From: Ganoderma boninense
Lineage: Eukaryota > Basidiomycota > Agaricomycetes > Polyporales > Polyporaceae
Reading direction: 5' to 3'
NCBI GenBank assembly: GCA_002900995.3
Contig: CM035308.1
Location: 3,100,001-3,164,000 of the forward strand
Length of the DNA stretch: 64,000 nucleotides
The position numbers and the translations under genes are program-made. Below, one piece after another: positions 55,382 to 64,000 of the stretch (position 1 is the stretch's first letter; each line of letters starts with the position of its first letter). The notes under the pieces are model-generated. The model saw only the letters and a program-made list of their open reading frames with translations, did not search any database and had not been told where the DNA came from.

Positions 55382-56281
55382 CTACATGCGGCCCTCATCT
55401 TCTGGGCCACGGTTCTCTGGGTTGCCAATGCCCGAGATGCACGGGGAAACTGACCGCTGCCGTCCATCGTGTTCGTCATCACGGCGTTCGGGATCCTCGC
55501 TGGCGGCGCGCGCACCGTCAACGTCCATCGGGACATCGGCTCCGTCCTGAGGACGGTTTTCAAGAGCTGCCTCACCGAAGAGGTCAGCAAGCCGGTCAAG
55601 TACAAGACGCATAGAATCGTCAAGCTGCGGCTCACCAGCCGTACCGTCGTCGCGACCGCTCTCACCGCGGTCCCGGCGATCCTGGCCACCGCGCCTCCCT
55701 CGAGAGTGAGTCCCACCTCCGTTACCTCCTCCCCGCCTTCTGTCTCTGTCGATCCTAGCGAGGAGCGGTCCACCACGAGGGGAGGGCGGACCACAGAACC
55801 TGCTGCGGCCTCCGTTGTATCCGCCGCGGCCATGGTGGCCGCCAGGTTGACCGAAGCCACGGCCGTTACCCATGAAATGGGCCCGTGGCGTGGCGGGGAT
55901 GTGAGCACCCGATGCAACCGCGACGAGAGGGCGCGCCATTGGTCGTAAGGTTTCGGCGAAGTTGGTGAACTTGTCGGCCCAGTGGTTACCCTGCTGGAGG
56001 AGGGTAGCGAACGCGTCCTCGGACATGGCGACACCGCGCATGCCGTTGAAAGTGGGGGCGCCAGGCGCTCCGGGAGCTGGCTGAGTGCGGCGAGGCGGAG
56101 GTTGGTGCTCGGGGAGGGGCGCATGGCGGTGGTGAAGGCGGTAGAGCTCGCGATAGCCTGCCGGTGGCTCGCCGGGGTGGGGACCCTGGCCAAGGAAGTG
56201 TGCTTCCAGGTCGTCGGCGTACTGTCGCCAGTTGGCCCACGCCTCGGTATTGTAGTCGTTTGGGTTGGAGGATGCGACCAT
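55382..56281 (-). CDS. Accessory RGG/Gly-rich ORF of the gypsy element
   Basis: ATG at 56281 gives a 299-residue protein, MVASSNPNDYNTEAWANWRQ, and the frame is open upstream to near 56440. It has a folded-looking N-terminus (YADDLEAHFLGQG, AMSEDAFATLLQQGNHWADK). A long Gly/Arg tract follows (GRGFGQPGGHHGRGGYNGGR and further RGG/RGR repeats, about residues 150-220). The end is acidic, with DDSMRLVLDRLADLFGE. RGG tracts usually bind RNA. It lies 163 bases downstream of the pol stop on the same strand and upstream of the presumed 3' LTR, as an env-position ORF would, but it has no signal peptide or membrane segment. Similar proteins are recalled from agaricomycetes. The frame is intact. Confidence 0.6.
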   Translation of the reverse strand: MVASSNPNDYNTEAWANWRQYADDLEAHFLGQGPHPGEPPAGYRELYRLHHRHAPLPEHQPPPRRTQPAPGAPGAPTFNGMRGVAMSEDAFATLLQQGNHWADKFTNFAETLRPMARPLVAVASGAHIPATPRAHFMGNGRGFGQPGGHHGRGGYNGGRSRFCGPPSPRGGPLLARIDRDRRRGGGNGGGTHSRGRRGGQDRRDRGESGRDDGTAGEPQLDDSMRLVLDRLADLFGEAALENRPQDGADVPMDVDGARAASEDPERRDDEHDGRQRSVSPCISGIGNPENRGPEDEGRM

Positions 56282-56443
56282 GGCTGCGTGCTGGAGAGGG
56301 AGAGGAAGACGGGGGAACGTCTGAAGGTTGGCGTTCGGGCCTGCACGGATTATAACTGATGGGTCACACCGCAGGTCGAGCACAGGCCCATTCCACTCGT
56401 CCTCCGCGAAATTTGCAGGCTCAGCAGCGTCAAATAGCTACAC

Positions 56444-59400
56444 TCAAATCGCAGACACGGCCAGTATCGGAGGCCCCCCGGGGTCTAGTGGAGTGGAGCC
56501 CGAGGCGATCGATGTCGGTACGTCGTGCAATTTCTTGACACTTGGGACCCCTAGGGCCTCAAAATATTCCGTTAGGGCCTGCAAGTGCTGGATATCGGCG
56601 TGCAGCACCCAAGTCACATCGCCCGTCGTCCACTGCACTTCAAATTCAGCTTCCGAGCCACGGCCGATGTGGGACAAGACCCGGTCGACAGCCCATTCAC
56701 GAGGATTCTCCCCGAATCCAGGAATCTGGTGGAACTGGCGACCAGGGAAGCGACGGTCGTCGCTGGGGTAATGCAGGCGCAAAAGGGACGCATGGAACAC
56801 GTTCACGAGGCCTCGGGCGAGCATTTCCTGAGGTAAGTCGAGTCTGTACGTCGCGCCCTCCACGATCACTTTAACGATCCGGAATGGCCCTAGGAACTTC
56901 GGGACCAGCTTCCGCGCACGTCCCTTGGGGAGCGTGAGGTTTTTCGTGGAGAGGTAGACAAAATCGCCCTCTCGGAAGGTCGCCGGCCTCCTTTTCTTGT
57001 TGGCCTGTTCAGTCTGGGCAATTCGGGCCCCAATGATAGCGTCATGGGCCGTCATGACCGCCTGCTTCATCCGAGCGGCGAACACGTGGACACCGGGGTA
57101 TGGTGATTCTGCTGACCAGATCAACGAACGTGGTAGCTGACCATAGTTCAGGTAGAACGGGGAGAAACCTGTAGTTTCGGAGCGCGCCATGTTCATGGCG
57201 AGCTCAACAGCCGGTAAGCGAGTCACCCAGTCCTTCTGATCAGGACGGACGCACTGACGTAGCATTTGGGTCATCGTGCGATTGGCACGCTCAGTAGCCC
57301 CGTCGGTCTGTGGGTGGAACGACGAGGACAGGCGCAGTTCGACACCAAGCAAGCCGTGCAGTGTACGCCAAAAGGTGCTTGTGAACAAGCTATCACGGTC
57401 ACTGATAATTCGCTCTGGTAGGCCATGCAACTTGTAAACGTGCTCGAAAATGACCTCAGCCATTTCAGCTGCTCCATAGGTCTGTTTTGTCGGGACGAGG
57501 TGAACCATGGACGTGAGCTGATCAATAATCACGCAGATCATGTCGAATTCCCCGGAGAGGTTGCTCGACAGAGGCAATGGGCCGATGAAATCAAGTGCAA
57601 TGTATTGCCAAGGGCGACGAGGTACCGGGAGTGGCCTCAGCATGCCTAATGGCTTCGCCGGTACTGACTTCATCGTTGCACAGACCCCGCACGTTCTACA
57701 GTATGCCTCTGTGTCCCTAACCATCTCTGGCCACCAGACCTCGCTGCGAAGAGCATCCAGCGTCTTTCAGTAGCCTAGGTGCGCAAGGATCGAGTGCGTG
57801 TGGCGAATCAAGACCTCGCGCACACGGCGGGTACCTTGGAGAATGTCGGGGATGCAGAGCAGGTACGTGTCACCCTGCTTCTTGTACACCAAGCCATCGG
57901 CGTACTCGAACAGTGGGTATTCCGACGGCGAGCTAACGATCTTCCGAAAATAGGAATCCTCGGAGTACCTGCCGCGAAATGCGCCAGGCAACTGCATGCC
58001 AAGGTCTCCAGCCGTGGAGATGATCGTCGGCAGGACAGACTGAGAAACTGGTGGGAACTCCTGTGGGGTTGCTGTGGGGCTATCTACCGACGCACTGTGC
58101 TCGTTGCCCAAGTCCTCGACGTCCTCAACCGTCGCCCTCGGCCGTCTCGGTCGGGACGGTCCTGCCATGGGTTCCGGCTGCGCCTTGCCCTCATGTAGCG
58201 CACGGTACGCGCCCTCCGGAACAGGGTTCTCGGCCAAACGAGCGGAACGACGAGGCTGAAAATCAACAATGGCTGTTGCGCCTGTGTACACGGGGCGCAA
58301 GATATCTGGCAGCTTCTCATCTTTCCCGCTATTGGTCCCATCACGGCCAACGTATTCGGAGTCAGCCCGCACAATCCCGGCAGGCTCATCGCTGTACATT
58401 CGTGACAGTGCATCTGCCAGTACGTTCAACTCGCCTGGGATGTAATGTATCTTGTAGCGGAACTCATTGAGCATGTCCATCCAGCGGTGCTGCCGCGGCG
58501 ACAGGTTTTTCTGCTTCATCAAGTGTTCGAGCGACTCATGATCCGTGCAAATCTGGAACGTCGCGCCATACAGCAAGTGGCGGAAACACTTCAATGACTC
58601 GACAATGGCGAGTAATTCCTGCTCATGAACCGGATAGTTCTGCTGAGCTGAATTAAACTTGCCTGACCAGAAGACGACGACCTTCGCAGTCAGGACATCA
58701 TCTCCCTGGCAGATATATCCGCTCGCTCCAGTGAGCGAAGCGTCCGTCACCAAGTTGATAGCAGGTGCGCCCTCCGAATAATCGAGCGTAGTCCGCCGAC
58801 TGTTCCGCCATTTGTGTACAATCTCCTTCACTTGTTTGAATGCGCGCTGATGGGTGTCCGTCCAGGACCACGATCGTGCAGAGCTTGTCAACTGCGCGAG
58901 AACACCCATCGGGATGCGGATTCCCTCACAGTCCGGAGCGAGGAAGCCCACTGCACTGAGGAAACTGCTCACCAGGCTCTTATTTGTAGGAACCTTCCAG
59001 CTCTGGACGGACTCCACCTTATGGGGGTCCATTGCGATCCCGTCCTCGTCAATGAGATGCCCCAAGAGCCTCAGCTTGGCGGCAAAGAAGTTCATTTTGT
59101 CAGCTCCAAGATAGAACCTGTGCTTCCGCAGCACGTCGAAGACAATACGTATGTGTTTTATGTGTTCTGCTATCGTGTTGGAATAGATGACGATATCGTC
59201 TAGGTATACATCCATGAATACGCCAATATATGGGGCAAAAATGTGGTTCATGACGGTCTGGTACGTCGTCGGTCCGTTGATGTCTCCTTGCTGCAATACG
59301 AGGCTGACCATTGTGCCATCCGGAGTCGTGAACAGTGTCCGAGGTACGTGCTCGGGCACCACACGGATCTGCTCGTATGCGTCCTTGCCGTCTATTAGAC

Positions 59401-62233
59401 TGCGGTACTTATGTTTAACAACATTTCACAGGATCCCGTCAATATCCGGGAGCGGCGCTGCAAGCTTATGTGTATTCGCATTCTGCTCCCGCTTGTCGAC
59501 AACGGTGCGGATCCGAATGTCGCCCTCGCCCTTGGACGGCTTTTGTAAGATGAGCATCGGCGACGCATTTACGCCGGAGGCCATCTGCCATCGTCCCGAG
59601 GCAAGGTATGATCGTTTCTTTGCTGGCCAAACTGGTTTTAGAGCTTCGGGGCACTTAGATGGCCGCCACGAGTAGACCTTCGACTCGTCGATCAGCGGAA
59701 TGGGATGGTTGATCTCCCTGAGAGGCGGGAGCTCAGCTGTTGCGCCGTCCTGGCACAGATCTGCGGCCTCAGCTCTCAGTTGCTCCTGGATCGTCTCGAG
59801 CTCATCGTCGAGCACATCCGCTGCGGCGGACGAGACGACCGAGACATCCTCGCCACGGATATCGACAGGTGTAGGTGAGCCAATCGACACTCGAGGGGGA
59901 TTCAGCCCGAGAGCAACCTGGTGCTGAAACATGAACGGCGTCCCCAGAATCAAATCATAGTTATCGAGGTTTGCAACGTCAAAACGTCGCGGACATTTGA
60001 TTTCCTGGTACGCAAACTCGACTGTAACTGAATGATTGATTTTTGAACGTGATCCATGCACAGCCAGCTGCAGCGAAAGAGGTTTCGCCAACACCTCAGT
60101 CTTCAAGCCGAGCTGATCCACAAGCGTCGTCGACATGAAGTCCGCCATGGACCCTGTGTCAAGCAGAGCGTGAGCCCGATGACCATTTACATGTACTAAT
60201 ACAATCAGCGGCTTAGGTATTACTCTATTGAAGTCTTTTGGCTTCATTGCCGTGCGCTCCACCGCCGGGATTGTATCCTCCATGGGACCCTTCGTCTGTC
60301 TCAGCTTGCGGCGACTGGCCGGGCGAACTGCGTTCAGCATGAGGGACAATCTATGACGGCGATGAGACTCGCCGAGTTCCACGAAGAACTGCAGGTCCTC
60401 GGGTGTGTAGCCCTCCAGCAAAGCCGCGGCACACTCTGCAACATCAAAGCCGGAGTCATGCACTGTGCCGTGTGGCATGAAGTACTGATCATCTGTGGCT
60501 ATAGATGCAAGAAGATAGCCATTCTTGTGCGGTTGGACAGTTAAAATCCCTCCGCGGCCGTGTAGTTGCGGGTGTGACGCCTGCATGAACTTGTCAACTC
60601 CAGCCTGAAGCCAATGCAATGCGGGGTGCGTGTTGTGGCATGCCCGGCAGTCAGGGAAACCGTCCGCCCAGTCTGGAGGGGTAGGCATTGTCACCCATTC
60701 GTTCCATGCCGCCTGTATGGCGTTGGACAGTGTCCACCGAGGGTCTGTGAGCTGTTCATGCGTGATTTCGTACGAGTCAAGATACGTCCGCTCGCAAATT
60801 ACGGCTGGGACATGGTTGGTTACTTCAACCGTGTCATCTGTGCACCAGAAGGAGAAGCGTTCCGACGGTGCGAGTCCTGCAGCCTCAGCCTCTTCAGGGT
60901 TAAAGTACGCCAAGAACTTGTCCCGTACATATTCGCCAGCCTCAGTCATCACACTGCCGTCCTTGGGTGGGGTCTGGGATGACATATTGTCGTCATCTGA
61001 CTCGTCTGATTCTGCAGCAAAAGCGACGGCTCCCAAGTGGATGTCAGTCTTAGTACGCCGAGCCTCGTCCGCGAGGCCTTCCAATTGCTCAAACCGAACT
61101 GAGCCAGCGCCGATGTTCAGCGCCCTCGCCTTCTGCCTCTGAGGGCAGTTTCGACTTATATGACCAGGCTGTTCGCACGTGAAGCATTGCGGCGTGCCAC
61201 TCGCGAGCTCAGTGAGTTTCTCCGGAGTGTGGACCTTCTGGTGCTGCCTTGGAGGAGCCCTCTTGTCGCCGTTCTGACCTGAAGGTTTGAACCTGGCTGG
61301 ATTCTGCCTGTCACGCTGCCCGCCATTCTGCGCACCATAGCCTCCATTGTTCTGGCTACGGAACTGGGAGTTCTTGTTGCGGTAGTTTCCCTGGCGTGAT
61401 CCAGACGCCTGGGTTGGTGGCGGACCCCGCGGGTCAGGCTGTCGGGGCTGATACGGGGTGGGGCCGCTCGTCCAGTTCGGAAAACGGCCCCAGGTACGGC
61501 CGGGTACCTGTCCTTCAAACTCACGCTGGAGCTTCCGGGCTGCTATGTGTGCCTTTTTTTTTCGCACAGCCTTACGCACAAGCTTGTCCAGTGAAGCGGT
61601 CTTGGGACCAAGGCCCTCCCCAATCAGCTCAACTTGTAGGTAGGGATTCAGGCCCTGCCAGAAAATCTGTACCAGCTGAAATTCCGTGATATCCCGGAAT
61701 CGGGCGGCAAGGTGCTCAATTTCTCGGACGTAGTCATGCACACGCGAAGTTCCCTGCTGCACTGTCATGAGGCGGCGGCGCAACATCGCTTTAAAGTCGT
61801 CCGGGAAGCAGTAATCGAACAGTCCGTTCTCGAGGGACCATTCGGAGCTCCGGTTCGCGACGTGGTCCATAAAGAAACGGCTAGCTTTTCCACTTAGATA
61901 GTTTGTCATGGTCTTAACAATCAGGCGGCCGGGGACCTTCGTGATCTCAGCCCAAGTATTAAGCTCGTACTTCCAATGATCAAACTTATCTAAATCCGGC
62001 GTGCCGTCCCACCGAGCAGGCGGCTTGAGGTTGATGCGCTTCAGGAGCTTCTGAAGCTCCTTTGCCTCGTCTCGCTGCTTCCGCTCATGACGCCGCTTTG
62101 AAGGGGACTTAGATCGTGGCGTCGACGGCGGCGCATGGTCATCTGGGCTATCCGAAGGAGGAGGAGAGTCGGACCCGCCGTCATCCGAGCTATCGGAGTC
62201 TGAGCTACTAGAGTCAGAACTGTCCGATGGCAT
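56444..62233 (-). pseudogene. gag-pol: Gypsy Gag-Pol polyprotein with two nonsense codons
   Basis: ATG at 62233 starts a Ser/Asp-rich leader. Gag (LDKFDHWKYELNTWAEI, IFWQGLNPYLQVELIG) ends with one CCHC knuckle (CFTCEQPGHISRNC, about 61170). The protease site is LLDTGSMADFMS (about 60150). RT begins before TGA at 59426-59428 (GIL-stop-NVV; the fragment at 11.7 kb has CGA here) and continues with FTTPDGTMVSLVLQQGDING and YLDDIVIYSN (about 59200). RNase H has VTDASLTGASGYICQG, HEQELLAIVESLKCF and TDHESLEHL. The integrase finger HTHSILAHLGY is followed by TGA (57767-57769), where Trp is likely. Then come CRTCGVC, LDFIGPLP, ISDRDSLFTS and GATERANRTM (the D,D,E core). A chromo-like C-terminus (EFEVQWTTGDVTWVLHADI) ends at 56444. 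Only these two stops break 1,930 codons. Confidence 0.9.
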
Positions 62234-62373
62234 ATGTCCGCCATCACGCCCTCCGCCTGAGCCTCCGCCCTGCCCGCCACCTGCGGTGTTCACGCATCCC
62301 CGACTATCACATGGTTCCCATAAGATACCCCAGTAATACTGGGTAGCCGGAGCTGACAAAGCAGCATAAGTAG

Positions 62374-62404
62374 TGGCCGGCCGGGGCCGGCCGGGGCCGG
62401 CCGG
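62374..62404. repeat. GGCCGGCC tandem palindromes
   Basis: Three GGCCGGCC octamers (FseI sites) occur in tandem, separated by GG, just upstream of the gag end of the gypsy element. The same octamer-like words recur in the 197-bp repeats at 62.9-63.5 kb and near 63830. A TATAAATA box follows at about 62419. Confidence 0.75.
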
Positions 62405-62919
62405 TGAGAATGTCGGTCCTATAAATACTGGCAGGACCGGAGGGGACAGTGATAGAAATCCATGGGAAGGACTGTCCTATGTCCTCCAGGGAATGGTAGA
62501 TGCTCCACAGGTGGAGAATGAGGTCCAGTTGAGGTGGCCAAAGATCCAGGTGGCATTAACACTGTGCCAAGTTATTTTACATGGATCTGTGCCATCTGCT
62601 GGTGGCCTGTGTGAGGTACATAGTGGGTAAATCATTAGGCATGCATGCTGGGGGGGCGAGGTAAATGGTGCCCGTAGGTGGGCAAATTGAGGGTGAGGGT
62701 TTAATGACTGCAATGTCCCCCTCTGATGGTTGCTATATCCTCTGTGCTCACACTTTGAGGCCAAATCATCATGAGTATCATGAGGAAGGGCTGATGGGAA
62801 ATATTCTCCAGGAGGGCTATCCACAATGGCAGACTGTCACACCATAGGGATGACCTCAGAACGTTAGGGAAAAGTCACAGGCTGGATGTATAAACACATC
62901 CGAAAGGTTTAAAAGGGTA

Positions 62920-63475
62920 GCAAAGATGGGCCACCGGCCGGTCAGTGGAAGTGGGGTTCGAGGACATAGGAGCAGCGACCGGCCGGTGTTCGGCTAAATC
63001 ATAGATGCTCTGGGACCAGCAAGAACAGCGGGCTGGGCCACTCAGACACTGAGCCTGTCCGGTGTGGGCGAATGACAGTGCAACAAAATGGATTCCCACC
63101 ATGTTGGCAGAGGTGGTAATGGTGAGTCCGCCGGCCGGTCGGTGGAAGTGGGGTTGGAGGGCATAGGAGCAGCGACCGGCCGGTGTTCGGCTAAATCATA
63201 GATGCTCTGGGACCAGCAAGAACAGCGGGCTGGGCCACTCAGACACTGAGCCTGTCCGGTGTGGGCGAATGACAGTGCAACAAAATGGATTCCCACCATG
63301 TTGGCAGAGGTGGTAATGGTGAGTCCGCCGGCCGGTCGGTGGAAGTGGGGTTGGAGGGCATAGGAGCAGCGACCGGCCGGTGTTCGGCTAAATCATAGAT
63401 GCTCTGGGACCAGCAAGAACAGCGGGCTGGGCAACTCAGACACTGAGCCTGTCCAGTGTGGGCAGATGACAGTGA
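62920..63475. repeat. 197-bp tandem repeat, about 2.8 copies
   Basis: The unit repeats with a period of 197 bases (CATGTTGGCAGAGGTGG starts at 63100 and 63297). It includes CCGGCCGGTCGGTGGAAGTG and AGCGACCGGCCGGTGTTCGG. Copies 2 and 3 are almost identical; copy 1 and the tail of copy 3 have diverged. The identical minus-strand frames inside are by-products. Confidence 0.9.
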
Positions 63476-64000
63476 AAGGAAAGGTATTCACAGAAAATTG
63501 CAATGGGTACCAGTCAGCTGGTTGGTATTTGGGCCTGCCCCCTAGTCTCAAATGTTCCCTGGTGCCTGTCCTGTTGGTGTTGGGATTCATGATTCCAGCC
63601 CACCACAAGAATTGAAACTTGACTGGGATAGTTCTTGCCTTGACAAATCCACCAGAGTCAATTCCAGCTCAAACAGGCAATAGGTGTAAGGCATGGACCA
63701 GAGGTAACATAGAGGTAACAAGATTGTGTACGCTGCCATGCTTTCAATTAACCTATGGCCAGTGGCTGCTGGCATTCACCCGGACCCCTTGTTCGGCCCG
63801 GTCGGTGCAGTAATACTATGCATGCTGGTCTCTCCGGCCGGAACCGGTTGTCCAGTACTATTGGGCGGTTGTCAAGGCCGGCTCAACAGTACTATAGCTA
63901 AATGTAAGGGAACACCCTCTTGGAGGACCTGCGACGGTGCCGGCGGATCCTCACAGGCGTGAACGAATTCCGCTAGTACAATGTAGACGGAATGGGGCAG
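63476..64000. other. Window edge, no gene recognised
   Basis: Short frames only. CCGGCC words recur near 63795-63880. It may belong to the same repeat as 62.4-63.5 kb and continue beyond the window. Confidence 0.4.

Larger units (their letters stand above)
54898..62359 (-). mobile_element. Ty3/gypsy element with an extra RGG-rich ORF
   Basis: Minus strand: a Gag-PR-RT-RH-IN polyprotein (62233 to 56444) followed by a separate accessory ORF (56281-55382) and a candidate LTR. The coding order PR-RT-RH-IN is that of Ty3/gypsy. Gag and pol share one frame, unlike the chromovirus at 16-24 kb. The truncated plus-strand fragment at 10.6-12.5 kb is a close relative. The 5' LTR is not recognisable in 62.3-64.0 kb, so the element may be 5'-truncated or its LTR replaced by the GGCCGGCC-rich DNA. 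Confidence 0.85.

Noticed and set aside
62875..63475. CRISPR array or duplicated small gene
   Set aside because: The 197-bp period has no short repeat-spacer layout. The identical small minus-strand frames are by-products of the tandem repeat.

Overview
The window reads as nuclear DNA of a filamentous basidiomycete, most likely an agaricomycete. Genes are split by introns of about 45 to 100 bases with GTRNGT donors, CTAAC-type branch sites and CAG or TAG acceptors. The gene families are fungal: a Plavaka transposase, a PIF/Harbinger element, Ty3/gypsy elements including a chromovirus, a basidiomycete-type BTB/POZ protein and a Rho-family GTPase. The window is a repeat-dense graveyard: most genes are transposon-borne, and nearly all carry stops or frameshifts. 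One 100-base run of N (24850-24949) is an assembly gap.

Layout. 1-5.5 kb: no recognisable gene, some structured short repeats. 5.5-7.3 kb: a spliced Ser/Pro-rich gene of unknown role. 9.4-10.3 kb: a BTB/POZ pseudogene. 10.6-12.5 kb: a truncated gypsy fragment. 12.5-13.4 kb: an AT-rich inverted-repeat element holding a tRNA-like pol III promoter. 13.4-31.9 kb: a nested stack of insertions. The outermost layer is a gene split at 13.58 and 28.66 kb by a small LTR element (TRIM-like). That element is itself split by a 14.6 kb PIF/Harbinger transposon (13696-28278) with two convergent genes, a Myb-like companion and a DDE transposase. The companion gene is broken by a solo LTR. The transposase gene is broken twice, by a full-length chromovirus (16433-24030) and by a hAT-like element (24478-26971). 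The chromovirus carries two near-identical 521-bp hAT-type MITEs, one in gag and one in its 5' LTR. Exact target-site duplications (8, 8, 8, 5, 5 bp) support these junctions and give the order of events.

34.0-40.3 kb: a Plavaka-type element with a 12-bp terminal inverted repeat, a decayed transposase on the minus strand and a divergent companion gene on the plus strand. 41.0-43.1 kb: a second element end of the same kind, then an internally deleted conserved pseudogene. 46.7-47.8 kb: a Rho GTPase pseudogene. 48.7-52.9 kb: the most host-like stretch, with three spliced genes (SAP-like, YABBY/HMG-like, unknown). 54.9-62.4 kb: a gypsy element with Gag-PR-RT-RH-IN and an extra RGG-rich ORF downstream of pol. 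62.4-64 kb: GGCCGGCC-rich DNA and a 197-bp tandem repeat.

The mechanistically strongest observations are in the 16.4-24.0 kb chromovirus. A slippery heptamer GGGTTTC, a 5-nt spacer and a 7-bp stem sit exactly at the gag stop, with pol open in the -1 frame. An 11-nt primer-binding site next to the 5' LTR is complementary to the predicted 5' end of the element's own transcript, as in Tf1-type self-priming. Several nonsense codons look like CGA to TGA changes, and the two LTRs differ only by transitions in my hand count, which suggests cytosine methylation and deamination.
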